In this document: in pieces, positions 46,650 through 57,343 of the stretch
Numbering within the stretch: the stretch's first letter is position 1
How the letters are laid out: each line of letters opens with the position of its first letter
NCBI GenBank assembly: GCA_002717385.1
Contig: PBDR01000025.1
Location: forward strand, 1-64,000
Source: Chloroflexota bacterium
GTDB taxonomy: Bacteria; Chloroflexota; Dehalococcoidia; Lucifugimonadales; Lucifugimonadaceae
Reading direction: 5' to 3'
Length of the DNA: 64,000 nucleotides
Position numbers and translations under genes: made by a program
The notes under the pieces: generated by a model
What the model was told of the DNA's origin: nothing
Database searches by the model: none
The model's input: only the letters and a program-made list of their open reading frames with translations

Positions 46650-46696
46650 ATTATTTAAACACTAAAATTGTTTGACAAAATTAGTGTTTAAATAAT
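46650..46696. repeat. 16-bp perfect inverted repeat around the rpoB/glutaredoxin divergent promoters
   Basis: ATTATTTAAACACTAA (46650-46665) is repeated as TTAGTGTTTAAATAAT (46681-46696), an exact inverted copy, with 15 bases between. The spacer contains TTGACA for rightward and TTGTCA for leftward transcription. It lies in the otherwise gene-free 354-bp region 46597-46950 between glutaredoxin and rpoB. It could be an operator or a symmetric bidirectional promoter. Confidence 0.75.
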
Positions 46697-46701
46697 ACAA
46701 T
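46672..46701 (+). promoter_or_regulatory. candidate sigma-70 promoter for rpoB
   Basis: TTGACA at 46672-46677 is a perfect -35 box and TACAAT at 46696-46701 matches five of six -10 bases, with an 18-base spacer. Transcription would begin near 46708, giving a leader of about 240 bases before the rpoB ATG. On the minus strand TTGTCA, a 17-base spacer and AATAAT could serve the glutaredoxin gene. Confidence 0.7.
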
Positions 46702-46808
46702 ATTAGTTTGTCTAAGAATACTTTTCTTGAACTAGTTAGTCCTAATTTCCGTAAAATTTATAGGCTCAGTTATATAATTTGAATAAGTACAAAATCTCTC
46801 TGTACAAT

Positions 46809-46858
46809 GGGAAGGTGTCCGTTTCCCGTGTTTTTTTGCGCGGAACTTCCATTTTTTT
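46809..46858 (+). terminator. attenuator-like hairpin in the rpoB leader
   Basis: GGAAG (46810-46814) pairs with CTTCC (46846-46850) and TCCG (46818-46821) with CGGA (46841-46844), followed by a T7 run (46852-46858), the layout of an intrinsic terminator. GGGAA (46809-46813) can instead pair with TTCCC (46823-46827), which would exclude the terminator stem. The two mutually exclusive folds suggest transcription attenuation ahead of rpoB. The regulating factor is unknown. Confidence 0.55.
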
Positions 46859-46900
46859 AAATTGGATAAGTATTCACTACAAAATCCAATTTTTATTTTT
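46859..46900 (+). terminator. second hairpin with T-rich tail before rpoB
   Basis: AAATTGGAT (46859-46867) and ATCCAATTT (46884-46892) make a perfect 9-bp stem with a 16-base loop, followed by a T-rich stretch. It is AT-rich and so a weaker terminator candidate. It lies about 50 bases upstream of the rpoB ATG, after the first hairpin. Confidence 0.5.
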
Positions 46901-46950
46901 ATGATAATGACAAAAAAAATATCACTAATAATTGTAAGGAATTTTAATTA

Positions 46951-49900
46951 ATGGTAATCAGCAAAGATCTAAAAGAATTTAAATCCCTTGGATCATCAAA
47001 TCAAGAAACTGAAGTCCCAAATCTTGTTCAAGTTTTACATGATTCATTTGATTGGTTTACAAAACAAGGTATTGAAGAACTACTCAAGGAAGTATCTCCT
47101 GTAGAAGATTTTTCAGGTGGAAGGTTTGAACTAAAGTTTCTAAATCATGAAATCAAAAAACCTTTAGAATATTGGTGTCCTTTAGATGAAACAATTTTAG
47201 AGAAAACACAAATAAAAAATGGCCTTTGTGAAAACTGTAAAACAAAAATAATAGAACGGGTTGATTTTGATGCCATGATGGAACATGAAAGAGAATGCCG
47301 TAAACAAGAAGTCACATTTTCTTACCCTGTTTATATTACTGTACAACTAATAGTTAGAGAAACTGGTGAAGTTAAAGAGCAAACCTTATTCTTTGGAGAT
47401 TTGCCAATGATGACCTCCACTGGAACTTTCATAATTAATGGCGCTGAAAGGGTGGTTATTTCTCAATTAGTTAGATCTCCAGGAGGCTATTTTACTACTG
47501 AAACTGATCCAAATACAGGAAGAAATCTTTGCTTAGGTAAAGTTATTCCTAATCGAGGTGCTTGGATTGAATTAGAAACCAGCCCCCGAAATGTTCTTTA
47601 TGTAAAAATTGATAGAAAACGTAAAGCTCCAGTTACAATGTTACTAAGATCTCTTGACTGGACAAATGATTCAAGAATTAAATCATCGGAAATCACAGAT
47701 GATGAAATTATGAAATTATTTTCAGATGTTGATGAGAATAGTGATTTTAATTTTATTAAATCCACACTTGCAAAAGACAGTACATCCGAAACATACCGCA
47801 ATGAACGTAATGAAAAAGGTCCATTAGAAAGAAAAAATGATGCCCAAATAGAAATTTATAGACGACAAAGACCTGGGGAACCTCCAAGTATTGAAAATGC
47901 ATCAAAGCTACTTAATGATTTGTTTTTTGATGAAAAAAGATATGATTTAGGCAAGGTTGGACGACATAGGCTGAATAAAGTTTTAAGAGTTTCAAATGAG
48001 ACACAATTATTGTCAAACAACGATTTTGTAGAGTTAGTAAGACGAATGATAATGATCAACAATGCTCAAGCAAAAGTTGATGATATTGACCATCTTGGCA
48101 ACAGGAGAGTCAGAGCTGTGGGAGAATTGATCCAAAATCAAATTCGTTCGGGTTTTATACGAATGGAAAGAGTGATCAAGGAGAGAATGTCTACTCAGTT
48201 GGATCCAATGGTCACAACCCCGGCAGCATTAATTAATATTAGACCTATTGTAGCTGCTATTAGAGAATTTTTTGGAGGATCACAATTATCACAATTTATG
48301 GATCAAACAAACCCACTATCAGAGCTTACCCATAAGAGAAGGTTATCTGCTCTCGGACCTGGTGGGCTATCAAGAGAAAGAGCAGGATTTGACGTTAGAG
48401 ATGTTCACCATTCACACTATGGAAGAATTTGTCCAATAGAAACCCCTGAAGGTCCAAATATTGGCCTTTTAGGATCTTTATCAACCTATGCAAGTATTAA
48501 TGAATTCGGTTTCATTGAAACTCCATATAGAAAAGTTAAAAATGAAATATTAAATACTGATCCTGATATTCTGGGTAGAACCCCTTTAGAAGATTTAGAG
48601 GATTCAAATGGTAAAGTCATTGCTATAAAAAATAAACCTATCAATAACAATAATATTTCTGAAGTATTAAAATTACCATCGAAAAAAATTACAGTTTTAC
48701 CATACGTCACCGCAAATTCCGAAGATATAGTTCATCTTTCTGCAGATGAAGAAGAAAAATATCATATTGGCCAAGCTACAACAAATTTAGATAGCAAAGG
48801 ACAAATCTCTAATGATTCCGTAGAGGTAAGATTCGGAGGAGAATCATATTTTCATGTTCCTCCTGATCAGGTAGATTTAATGGATATATCTCCTATGCAA
48901 ATAGTTTCTGTTTCTACAGCATTGATCCCTTTTCTAGAACACGATGATGCGAATAGAGCGTTAATGGGGTCGAATATGCAAAGACAAGCAGTACCATTAA
49001 TTAAACCTCAAGCTCCTCTTGTTGGTACCGGAATGGAACGTAGAGTGGCAGAAGATTCAGGACAAATATTATTAGCTAAAGCTAACGGCATTATCTCAGA
49101 AATGAAAGGTAATGAAATTATAATTACAGATAAAGATGGAGTTAAACATATCCACCCTTTAAGTAAATTTGTTAGATCAAATCAAACTACATGTATTAGC
49201 CAAAGGCCTTTGATAAAAAAAGGTGTATTTGTAAAAAAAGGTCAACCAATAGCAGATAGTTCTTCAACAGATCAAGGTGAATTGGCACTAGGCCAAAATC
49301 TGAGAGTAGGCTTTATGAGCTTTGATGGATTCAATTACGAGGATGCTATTATTTTGAACGAAGATCTAGTAAAAAATGACAGGTATACTTCCATACATAT
49401 AGAAAAACATGATCTAGAAGCTAGAGACACAAAACTTGGTCCTGAAGAAATTACAAGAGATATCCCTAATGTTGGAGAAGAAAGTTTATCTGATTTAGAT
49501 GAATTTGGAATTGTGCGAGTAGGTGCATGGGTAACTGCGGGAGATATTTTAGTAGGAAAAGTCACACCAAAAGGTGAAACTGAGCTAAGTGCTGAAGAAA
49601 AATTACTTAGGGCTATTTTTGGTGAAAAAGCCAGAGATGTAAAAGATTCAAGCTTACGTGTACCCCATGGAGACCAAGGAAAAGTAATAGAAACGAGAAT
49701 CCTTACTAAAGAAAATGATGACGATTTACCACCTGGTGTAATAAAAATGGTTAGAGTATGGATAGCTCATACAAGAAAAATTTCTCAGGGAGATAAAATG
49801 GCAGGAAGGCATGGGAATAAAGGTGTAGTCGCAAAGATATTACCTAGAGAAGATATGCCTTTTACAAATGATGGAACACCTTTAGATGTTATTTTAAATC

Positions 49901-51063
49901 CTATCGGTGTCCCCAGTAGAATGAATTTAGGTCAATTACTAGAGACTCATTTGGGAGGAGCTGCAGAAACTCTTGGGTTTCATGCTAGAACATCAGTATT
50001 TAACAACCCTAAAGATGGTTCGATAGAGGACCAAATGGCAAGAGCTTGGATTGTGGAACAATCAGAAGCACTTGATAAAAAAAATCTTGACTCTTCTGAA
50101 ATTAATTGGGATAAAGTTGAGGACTGGTTATCAGAAAAAGGTTTTAATCAAAACAAAATTTGGAGTGATGCACAAACTAATAGAGGAGTAGCAAGGGATG
50201 CTTGTTTACAGATTTGGCTAAAAGATAAAACCGATATTGAAACAAATAAACTAAAACCATCAGAACTAATGCAATTAGCATTAAAAACCGCTAGAGAAAA
50301 ACATATTTCAGCTCCTATTTTTGGAAAACAAACAGTATATGATGGAAGAACTGGAGATCCTTATGACCAACCTGTAACTGTTGGAAATGTATATATGCTA
50401 AAACTTATTCATCTAGTTGAAGATAAAATTCATGCAAGATCTACAGGTCCTTATTCCTTAATCACTCAGCAACCATTAGGAGGAAAAGCGCAATTTGGCG
50501 GACAAAGATTTGGGGAAATGGAAGTATGGGCTCTAGAAGCTTACTCAGCAGCTCACACTCTTCAGGAAATTTTAACAATTAAATCTGATGACACATTGGG
50601 ACGTGTCAAAACATATGAATCTATTGTTAAAGGAGAACCAATTATTCAACCAGGTATACCTGAGTCTTTTCACGTTTTAATGAAAGAAATTCAAGGATTA
50701 GGATTATCCATGGAATTAATGAGTGAAGAAAATCCTGAAATTATAGTTGAAGAAAAAGATGATACTCTCCTGAATGTTGGTATTAATTGGGATGAAGTAT
50801 CAAGCGAAGATGAATTAAATGTTCTTGATCTGGAAGAACTAGATAGTGAATTAATTGATGATGAAGAGGATGATGACGAAGATATTGATGATGAAGATAT
50901 TGATGACGAAGATATTGATGATGAAGATATTGATGATGAAGAGGAAGAGGATGAAGAGGAGGATGATGAAAATAAACAATTAGAACAAGAATTAGAAGTT
51001 TCATTTGAAAATTTATCAGAACAAGAACTGAATTCTAATTCTGAAGAATTGGAAGAAAATTAA
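46951..51063 (+). CDS. rpoB: DNA-directed RNA polymerase subunit beta
   Basis: Catalytic beta subunit of RNA polymerase, 1370 residues. The rifampicin-pocket region is intact ([31 protein letters not shown]) with the [18 protein letters not shown] block, as are [11 protein letters not shown], the [11 protein letters not shown] region and the C-terminal [20 protein letters not shown]. Two features are unusual. Residues about 69-112 form an insertion before the ECRKQEVTF strand, with Cys76, Cys93, Cys96 and His112. The end carries an acidic tail from about residue 1285 with DIDDE repeats. An AAGGA site precedes ATG 46951. Confidence 0.98.
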   Translation: MVISKDLKEFKSLGSSNQETEVPNLVQVLHDSFDWFTKQGIEELLKEVSPVEDFSGGRFELKFLNHEIKKPLEYWCPLDETILEKTQIKNGLCENCKTKIIERVDFDAMMEHERECRKQEVTFSYPVYITVQLIVRETGEVKEQTLFFGDLPMMTSTGTFIINGAERVVISQLVRSPGGYFTTETDPNTGRNLCLGKVIPNRGAWIELETSPRNVLYVKIDRKRKAPVTMLLRSLDWTNDSRIKSSEITDDEIMKLFSDVDENSDFNFIKSTLAKDSTSETYRNERNEKGPLERKNDAQIEIYRRQRPGEPPSIENASKLLNDLFFDEKRYDLGKVGRHRLNKVLRVSNETQLLSNNDFVELVRRMIMINNAQAKVDDIDHLGNRRVRAVGELIQNQIRSGFIRMERVIKERMSTQLDPMVTTPAALINIRPIVAAIREFFGGSQLSQFMDQTNPLSELTHKRRLSALGPGGLSRERAGFDVRDVHHSHYGRICPIETPEGPNIGLLGSLSTYASINEFGFIETPYRKVKNEILNTDPDILGRTPLEDLEDSNGKVIAIKNKPINNNNISEVLKLPSKKITVLPYVTANSEDIVHLSADEEEKYHIGQATTNLDSKGQISNDSVEVRFGGESYFHVPPDQVDLMDISPMQIVSVSTALIPFLEHDDANRALMGSNMQRQAVPLIKPQAPLVGTGMERRVAEDSGQILLAKANGIISEMKGNEIIITDKDGVKHIHPLSKFVRSNQTTCISQRPLIKKGVFVKKGQPIADSSSTDQGELALGQNLRVGFMSFDGFNYEDAIILNEDLVKNDRYTSIHIEKHDLEARDTKLGPEEITRDIPNVGEESLSDLDEFGIVRVGAWVTAGDILVGKVTPKGETELSAEEKLLRAIFGEKARDVKDSSLRVPHGDQGKVIETRILTKENDDDLPPGVIKMVRVWIAHTRKISQGDKMAGRHGNKGVVAKILPREDMPFTNDGTPLDVILNPIGVPSRMNLGQLLETHLGGAAETLGFHARTSVFNNPKDGSIEDQMARAWIVEQSEALDKKNLDSSEINWDKVEDWLSEKGFNQNKIWSDAQTNRGVARDACLQIWLKDKTDIETNKLKPSELMQLALKTAREKHISAPIFGKQTVYDGRTGDPYDQPVTVGNVYMLKLIHLVEDKIHARSTGPYSLITQQPLGGKAQFGGQRFGEMEVWALEAYSAAHTLQEILTIKSDDTLGRVKTYESIVKGEPIIQPGIPESFHVLMKEIQGLGLSMELMSEENPEIIVEEKDDTLLNVGINWDEVSSEDELNVLDLEELDSELIDDEEDDDEDIDDEDIDDEDIDDEDIDDEEEEDEEEDDENKQLEQELEVSFENLSEQELNSNSEELEEN
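50881..50940 (+). repeat. four tandem 15-bp repeats inside rpoB
   Basis: GATATTGATGAYGAA is repeated four times without gaps, coding for DIDDE repeats at residues 1311-1330 in the acidic C-terminal tail. The copies differ only at one third codon position, pointing to recent slippage-type expansion. The antisense strand shows a matching His-rich open frame, which is not a gene. Confidence 0.9.
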
Positions 51064-51133
51064 TGAAATTCTTTGATTAGATGAAATTAATATTATGACT
51101 ATTACTAATTTAAAAAATAAGGAGAATTCCTAA

Positions 51134-52012
51134 ATGGTACAATCAGGTTTTAATGCTATTAAAATTTCACTTGCTTCACCCGATCAAATCAGAGCATGGT
51201 CTAATGGGGAAGTAACTAAACCTGAAACAATAAATTACAGAACATTAAGACCAGAGAAAGATGGTCTCTTCTGTGAAAAAATTTTTGGTCCAACTAAGGA
51301 CTGGGAATGTTATTGTGGAAAATATAAAAAAATTAGATACAGAGGGGTTATATGTGATAGATGTGGAGTTGAAGTAACAAGATCAAAGGTTCGAAGAGAA
51401 AGAATGGGGCATATTAAATTAGCTGCTCCTGTTTCACATATTTGGTTTGCAAAAGGAACACCTTCTCGAATAGGATTATTACTAGATATATCACCAAAAA
51501 ACCTTGAAAGGGTAATTTATTTTTCACAATATATAATCACCTCCGTAAATGAAGATATAAAAAATGAAGCAATAAATAACTTAGAAGAATATCGCTCATC
51601 GGAACTATTGAGACTTGAAGAAGAAAAGCTAAATGCATTGAATTCACTAAAAAAATCAAAAGAAAAACAATCTCCTAAAATTACACAAAATTTAGAAGAA
51701 AATTTTGAAAACTTAAAAGCTGAACTTGATCAAGAAACCGAACAAAAAATAAACGACATAAATTCCATAGAAAAAATGGATTTGCTAACTGAATCAATGT
51801 TTAGAGAATTAAACGATAAAGCAAACGGTGTTTTTACGGCAAGAATGGGAGCGGAAGCAATTAAGGAACTTTTAGAAAAAATCAACCTTGATGAATTGCG
51901 TACAGTTTTAAGACAGGAAATTCTTTCTGCTTCTGGGCAGAAAAGATTGCGTTCAATAAAAAGATTACGCGTTGTAGAAGCCTTTCGAAAAGGTAGCAAT
52001 AAACCTGAATAG
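51134..52012 (+). CDS. rpoC: DNA-directed RNA polymerase subunit beta-prime, N-terminal part (interrupted by TAG)
   Basis: First 292 residues of beta-prime. The first zinc module (CYCGKY and CDRCGVEV around residues 56-80), the [15 protein letters not shown] segment and a coiled-coil-like acidic/basic insertion (about 135-215) are present. The frame stops at TAG 52010-52012, where relatives have Trp in NRPEWMI, and resumes in the same frame at 52013 with [18 protein letters not shown] ribosome binding site precedes ATG 51134. Either rpoC is truly split here, the TAG is read through, or the base is an error; see the findings. Confidence 0.9.
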   Translation: MVQSGFNAIKISLASPDQIRAWSNGEVTKPETINYRTLRPEKDGLFCEKIFGPTKDWECYCGKYKKIRYRGVICDRCGVEVTRSKVRRERMGHIKLAAPVSHIWFAKGTPSRIGLLLDISPKNLERVIYFSQYIITSVNEDIKNEAINNLEEYRSSELLRLEEEKLNALNSLKKSKEKQSPKITQNLEENFENLKAELDQETEQKINDINSIEKMDLLTESMFRELNDKANGVFTARMGAEAIKELLEKINLDELRTVLRQEILSASGQKRLRSIKRLRVVEAFRKGSNKPE

Positions 52013-55000
52013 ATGATTATGACTGTTTTGCCAGTTTTACCTCCAGACTTACACCCAATGGTTCAATTAGATGGCGGAAGATTTGCTACTAGTGATTTAA
52101 ATGATTTGTACCGTAGAGTAATTAACAGAAATAATAGATTAAGACATTTATTAGAACTACAAGCCCCAGATATTATTATCAGAAATGAAAAAAGGATGCT
52201 TCAAGAAGCTGTCGATGCACTTATTGACAACGGAAGACGCGGAAGGCCAATATCAGGTAGTCATAACCATAAATTAAAATCCCTGAGCGATCTACTACGA
52301 GGAAAACAAGGTCGCTTTAGGCAAAATCTTTTAGGAAAAAGAGTTGATTATTCAGGAAGATCGGTAATAATATCCGGTCCAACTTTGAAATTAAATGAAT
52401 GTGGATTACCTAGAAAGATGGCTCTTGAACTTTTTAAACCGTTCATAATGAATTCACTTATATCACGGGGATATGCGCTAAACATAAAAAGTGCAAAAAA
52501 AATGTCAGAAAGTACGATGCCTGAAGTTCAAGATATTTTAGAAGAAGTGATAGTTAACCATCCTGTTTTATTAAATAGAGCTCCTACTCTTCATAGGCTG
52601 GGAATTCAAGCTTTTAATCCGGTTTTAGTTGATGGGTTCGCGATTCAATTACACCCTCTTGTATGTACAGCATTCAATGCAGACTTTGATGGAGATCAAA
52701 TGGCAGTACACGTCCCGTTATCAAAGGAGGCAATTATTGAAGCCAAAAAATTGATGATGTCAACAAATAATATGCTAGCCCCTAGCTCTGGTTTCCCTAT
52801 TGTTTCACCTACATTGGATATGGTTTTAGGAATATATTATTTAACTTCTCTTGAAACTTTTATAGATAAAGATAACGATAATGTTAGAAGTTTTTCTAAT
52901 CCAAACGACGCAAAATTAGCACTTGAAACAAAAAATGTCAAGATAAAAGAAAAAATTAGAATTAAATTAAATAGTGAATGGATTGAAACATCTGTAGGAA
53001 GAATAATTTTCAATGAATGTCTTCCAATTGATGATTACAGAAATATTACATTCAACCGTGGTGAAATAGAAAACATAGTTGCCGAAGTATTTAATGTTTC
53101 AGGTACTAACGCTACATCAAAAATGTTGGATGAAATGAAAGATATTGGATTTAAATATGCTACTCAATCTGGGACAACTATAGCTATTAGAGATATAGTC
53201 ACACCTTCAAGTAAGCAATCACTATTATCAAATGCTGATCAAAAAATTCGTAACCTTGATCAACAATATTTATCTGGATTAATTACTGATTCTGAAAGAT
53301 ATTCTGCATCAATAGATATATGGACAGATGTTTCAGAGAAAATGACAAACGCAGTTAATGATAATTTACCTGATTATCAAGGAATTCACACTATGGCTGA
53401 CTCAGGTGCTAAAGGAAATTTGGCACAAATTAAGCAAATGGCTGGAATGAGAGGTCTAATGTCAGATCCTAAAGGTAGGATTATAGAAATGCCTATAAGG
53501 TCCAGTTTCGCTGAAGGGCTTTCTGTATTAGAATATTTCATTTCTACCCATGGTGCAAGAAAAGGATTGGCTGATACCGCACTTAGAACAGCAGACTCTG
53601 GATATTTAACTAGACGTCTAGCAGACGTTGCTCAAGATGTAATAATTAATGATGAAAACGATTTAAATGCTCAAGGATTTTTAATACAAGACTCCGAAGA
53701 AAATAGCATGCAAGCTCGTATTTCTGAGAGGATAGCTAGTAGATATCCTGCGGAAGATATTATTCACCCTCATACAGGTGAAATTTTGGCAGATCAAGAT
53801 ACACTAATCACTATGGAAATAGCAAAAAAAATTCAAGATGCTGGTATTAAAGAATGCTATGTATTATCTCCGTTAAGTAGCTCACGCCAAAAAGGAATTT
53901 CTCGAAAATGTTATGGTGCCTCATTGGCTACAGGAGAAAACGTAATGATTGGTGAGGCTGTTGGAATTATGGCAGCTCAATCAATTGGAGAACCTGGAAC
54001 ACAGCTAACAATGAGAACTTTTCATACTGGAGGAATTGCAGGTCAAGATATTACTTCAGGATTACCCAGAGTTGTAGAAATATTTGAAGCTAGAATCCCG
54101 AAGGGATGTGCGGTAATTGCTGATATTTCTGGAAAAGCTGAACTTCAACAGTCTTCTGATGGACGAATTGTAAAAATTATTTCTTCCCAAAGTCACGAAG
54201 AAGCTGTCGAAATCCCCATTCAGACACATAAACAATTAGTAAAAACAGGAGAATGGGTAGATGCCGGGCAACCAATTATTGGAATAAAGAAAACTTTAAG
54301 TAAAACAATGATAAAAACTATTACTGAAAATAATTCACAAGAAATTTTAGCTCCATTTCCGGGAAATGTTTCAATTTCAAAAGGAATTGTATACATTAAA
54401 TGGGATGAATTGACAGAAAGAGAATATATTATCCCTGCCGCCGCAGAATTACTTGTGTCGGATGGTGATGAAATTAATGCGGGGGATGCTTTATGTAGCG
54501 GTCCATTAAATCCTCATGATATTTTAAGAATCAAGGGTGCAGCTTCACTACAAAGATATATAGTGGATGAAGTACAAGCTGTTTATAGGTCTCAAGGAGT
54601 TAAATTACACGATAAGCATATAGAGCTTATTGTAAGACAAATGCTCAAAAAAGTTCGTATTGACGATCCAGGATCATCAGACTTAATATTAGGTGAATTA
54701 GTTGATGCAAATGTTTTCGAAATAGAAAATCAAAGAATAATTAAAAATGGAGGAACACCAGCTACCGGTAGCCCAATACTTCTAGGGGTTACTAGGGCTT
54801 CACTAAATACAGATTCATTTTTATCCGCTGCATCGTTCCAAGAAACCGCCAGAGTCTTAACAGAGGCCGCAGTAACTAGCTCTACTGATGCATTAAACGG
54901 TTTGAAGGAAAATGTAATTATTGGACGACTAATTCCAGCAAGGCTTGATAAATCAGATGAAGGAAGAGACCGATTAGGTATAGAAGAAGTTTCCACTGGT

Positions 55001-55237
55001 AACTTAACCGGAATTACTAAAGGTCCTCAAACTTTTGAGGAAGCAGTTGCCATGATGGCAGGTGAAAGCAATACATCAACAGAAACTGAACAATCATCAG
55101 AAACAACAGAAATAAATGTGTCTTCTGAAGAAGCTCAAAAAGCAGCTTTAGCTATGCAAGATGAAATCAAAGAAAAAGATACAGATATAGAAAAATTAGC
55201 TGATGCTTTCTTTGATTCAGAAGAAAAAACAGAATAA
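52013..55237 (+). CDS. rpoC: DNA-directed RNA polymerase subunit beta-prime, C-terminal part
   Basis: Remaining 1074 residues of beta-prime, in frame with the N-terminal part. It contains [16 protein letters not shown], the catalytic NADFDGD (residues 222-228, three Asp bind Mg), the bridge-helix and trigger-loop regions ([19 protein letters not shown]), and [21 protein letters not shown]. The second zinc site is degraded: Ser623 and Ser630 replace two cysteines, only Cys633 remains, and the upstream ligand is also missing. ATG 52013 directly follows the TAG. No ribosome binding site is at the right distance, so independent translation would rely on re-initiation. Confidence 0.93.
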   Translation: MIMTVLPVLPPDLHPMVQLDGGRFATSDLNDLYRRVINRNNRLRHLLELQAPDIIIRNEKRMLQEAVDALIDNGRRGRPISGSHNHKLKSLSDLLRGKQGRFRQNLLGKRVDYSGRSVIISGPTLKLNECGLPRKMALELFKPFIMNSLISRGYALNIKSAKKMSESTMPEVQDILEEVIVNHPVLLNRAPTLHRLGIQAFNPVLVDGFAIQLHPLVCTAFNADFDGDQMAVHVPLSKEAIIEAKKLMMSTNNMLAPSSGFPIVSPTLDMVLGIYYLTSLETFIDKDNDNVRSFSNPNDAKLALETKNVKIKEKIRIKLNSEWIETSVGRIIFNECLPIDDYRNITFNRGEIENIVAEVFNVSGTNATSKMLDEMKDIGFKYATQSGTTIAIRDIVTPSSKQSLLSNADQKIRNLDQQYLSGLITDSERYSASIDIWTDVSEKMTNAVNDNLPDYQGIHTMADSGAKGNLAQIKQMAGMRGLMSDPKGRIIEMPIRSSFAEGLSVLEYFISTHGARKGLADTALRTADSGYLTRRLADVAQDVIINDENDLNAQGFLIQDSEENSMQARISERIASRYPAEDIIHPHTGEILADQDTLITMEIAKKIQDAGIKECYVLSPLSSSRQKGISRKCYGASLATGENVMIGEAVGIMAAQSIGEPGTQLTMRTFHTGGIAGQDITSGLPRVVEIFEARIPKGCAVIADISGKAELQQSSDGRIVKIISSQSHEEAVEIPIQTHKQLVKTGEWVDAGQPIIGIKKTLSKTMIKTITENNSQEILAPFPGNVSISKGIVYIKWDELTEREYIIPAAAELLVSDGDEINAGDALCSGPLNPHDILRIKGAASLQRYIVDEVQAVYRSQGVKLHDKHIELIVRQMLKKVRIDDPGSSDLILGELVDANVFEIENQRIIKNGGTPATGSPILLGVTRASLNTDSFLSAASFQETARVLTEAAVTSSTDALNGLKENVIIGRLIPARLDKSDEGRDRLGIEEVSTGNLTGITKGPQTFEEAVAMMAGESNTSTETEQSSETTEINVSSEEAQKAALAMQDEIKEKDTDIEKLADAFFDSEEKTE

Positions 55238-55262
55238 TAATAAATTAATTATCATTTTTCTA

Positions 55263-55339
55263 GGGCGGTTAGCTCAGCTGGCTAGAGCGCGTCGTTGACA
55301 TCGACGAGGTCACAGGTTCAAGTCCTGTATCGCCCACCA
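55263..55339 (+). tRNA. tRNA-Val (GAC), CCA encoded
   Basis: The 77-base sequence folds with acceptor GGGCGGT pairing with ATCGCCC, a D arm with AGCTCAGCTGGC, an anticodon arm GTCGT-TGACATC-type with anticodon GAC, a T arm ACAGG-TTCAAGT-CCTGT, discriminator A and encoded CCA. It sits 25 bp after the rpoC stop and before thrS. Confidence 0.96.
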
Positions 55340-55511
55340 TATTAGAACTTTTTATAAACTCGGAAGAAAATTCATTATTCAAATAAAAAATTCTCTGTTA
55401 TTTCAATCTTATGTGAGAATAATTTAAAGAATATTCTTGTGTAATTTTTTTATTTTATTAATTAGGATAAAATTAATATTAATCTCAATAATTTCTATAT
55501 TGGATCATATA

Positions 55512-57269
55512 ATGTCTAAAGATTTCAACCAGCTAAGCCCTAGAGCAAAACAAACATATTTAGATAACTTAAGACATTCCACCGCTCACGTTCTAGCAGA
55601 AGCAGTGTTAAAACTTTTTCCTCAAGCTAAATTGACTATAGGACCTCCTATAGAAGATGGTTTTTATTACGATTTTGATGTAAAAAAATCTTTCACTCCA
55701 AAAGATTTAAAAATTATCGAAAAGGAAATGAGAAAAATTATCAATAAAAACACTGAATTTATTGAACATGAAGTAACAAGAACTGAAGCTAAATTATCAG
55801 TTAAAAACAATTCATATAAACTCGAAATATTAGATTCAATCTCTGATAATGAAAAAATTACCCTCTGTAGTCATTCTGATGGTAATTTTGAAGATTTATG
55901 TAGAGGTGGGCATATCAAAAAGACTGGAGAGATTAAAGCTTTTAAGCTTATGTCTTCAGCAGGAGCTTACTGGAGAGGAAATGAAAAAAGACCTATGTTG
56001 CAACGTATTTACGGTACAGCTTGGGAATCAAAAGAATCACTTGAGAAATATATTAACAAAAGGGAAGAAGCTATCAAGAGAGACCATAGAAAACTTGGAA
56101 AAGATCTTGAATTGTTTTTTTTCGATGAGCTTGCTCCAGCTAGCCCTTACTTCTTACCTAATGGAACAATTATCCTGAATCAACTTTATAAATATCTACG
56201 CGAGTTGTATAAAAAATATGAATATAAAGAAGTAGTTACACCACAAATTTTTGATACAGAGTTATGGAAAATCTCAGGTCATTACTCAAATTACTCAGAA
56301 AACATGTACTTTATACAACAGGATGAGAAGGAACATGGGGTTAAACCGATGAATTGTCCTGGGGCAGCCTTGCTTTATAAATCAAAATCACATTCTTACA
56401 GAGATTTACCTTTGAGATTGGCGGATTTCGGTAGATTACATAGATATGAAAGATCAGGAGTTACTCATGGCTTAACAAGAGTAAGAACATTCACGCAAGA
56501 TGATGCTCATATTTTTTGCACTACTGATCAAATAGCGCCAGAAATTAAATCTTTTCTTGAAATGCTTTCAGAATCATATAAAACTTTTCAATTTAATAAA
56601 TTAAGATTTACATTATCCACCAGACCTGAAAAAAAAGTAGGTAACGAAAAAATTTGGGATAATGCAGAAACTATTCTAAAAAATGTTCTTGACGAATTTT
56701 CATCAGAGTATTCTATAGAAGATGGTGAAGGTGCTTTTTACGGACCCAAAATAGATGTTTTTGTTCCTGATGCGATTGGAAGAGAATGGCAGCTCGGAAC
56801 TGTTCAATTAGATTTTTCATTACCTGAAAGATTCAATTTAGAATATACTGCTCAAGACGGGTCAAGAGTTAACTGTGTAGTAATACACAGGGCAATGTTG
56901 GGTTCAATGGAGAGATTTTTAGGTGTACTAATTGAACACCTTGCAGGAGCTTTTCCTCTATGGCTTACTCCATTACAAACAATTATCATTCCGATAGCTG
57001 ATAGACATATTAATTATTGTAAGAGTATTAATCTTAAACTAAAGGATTCTGGTATAAGATCAGAAGTAGATGAATCAAACGATCGAATGAATGCAAAAAT
57101 TCGCAATGCTCAAATAAAAAAAATTCCATACATGATCATAATAGGTGACAATGAAATAAAAAAAGAATCTATTTCGGTAAGAACAAGATCAAAAAACGAT
57201 TCAAATATAAATTCTATTACTAATCTAATTGAAAAATTAAATGAAGAAATAAACTTAAGATCAATATAA
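55512..57269 (+). CDS. thrS: threonyl-tRNA synthetase lacking the TGS domain
   Basis: Class II synthetase of 585 residues from ATG 55512 (a GTG at 55437 would add a membrane-like leader not found in the family). It opens directly with the editing domain: RHSTAHVLAEAV and LTIGPPIEDGFYYDFD, later CRGGHIKKTGEIKAF. The catalytic core follows with MNCPGA, DLPLRLADFGRLHRYE, TFTQDDAHIF, WQLGTVQLDF and NCVVIHRAMLGSMERF, which hold the zinc Cys and His ligands and the class II motifs, and ends in an anticodon-binding domain. The N-terminal TGS (N1) domain of about 60 residues is absent. Confidence 0.94.
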   Translation: MSKDFNQLSPRAKQTYLDNLRHSTAHVLAEAVLKLFPQAKLTIGPPIEDGFYYDFDVKKSFTPKDLKIIEKEMRKIINKNTEFIEHEVTRTEAKLSVKNNSYKLEILDSISDNEKITLCSHSDGNFEDLCRGGHIKKTGEIKAFKLMSSAGAYWRGNEKRPMLQRIYGTAWESKESLEKYINKREEAIKRDHRKLGKDLELFFFDELAPASPYFLPNGTIILNQLYKYLRELYKKYEYKEVVTPQIFDTELWKISGHYSNYSENMYFIQQDEKEHGVKPMNCPGAALLYKSKSHSYRDLPLRLADFGRLHRYERSGVTHGLTRVRTFTQDDAHIFCTTDQIAPEIKSFLEMLSESYKTFQFNKLRFTLSTRPEKKVGNEKIWDNAETILKNVLDEFSSEYSIEDGEGAFYGPKIDVFVPDAIGREWQLGTVQLDFSLPERFNLEYTAQDGSRVNCVVIHRAMLGSMERFLGVLIEHLAGAFPLWLTPLQTIIIPIADRHINYCKSINLKLKDSGIRSEVDESNDRMNAKIRNAQIKKIPYMIIIGDNEIKKESISVRTRSKNDSNINSITNLIEKLNEEINLRSI

Positions 57270-57343
57270 ATTTTCTAATATTTATTTCTTATTGATACTT
57301 TTAAAACATCTATATAGAAATAGAAATATTATAATCTTGAAAT

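Noticed and set aside
50881-50940. 15-bp repeats as a CRISPR array
   Set aside because: Units are contiguous without spacers and in frame inside rpoB.
50783-51004. His/Leu-rich antisense frame in rpoB
   Set aside because: It is the complement of the acidic repeat tail and has no independent support.
51134-55237. rpoC split equivalent to cyanobacterial rpoC1/rpoC2
   Set aside because: The break is at about residue 293, before the lid region, far from the cyanobacterial split, and the parts are adjacent in frame with no extra sequence.
55437-55511. N-terminal extension of thrS from GTG 55437
   Set aside because: It encodes a hydrophobic stretch unlike any ThrRS domain; ATG 55512 begins close to the conserved editing domain.
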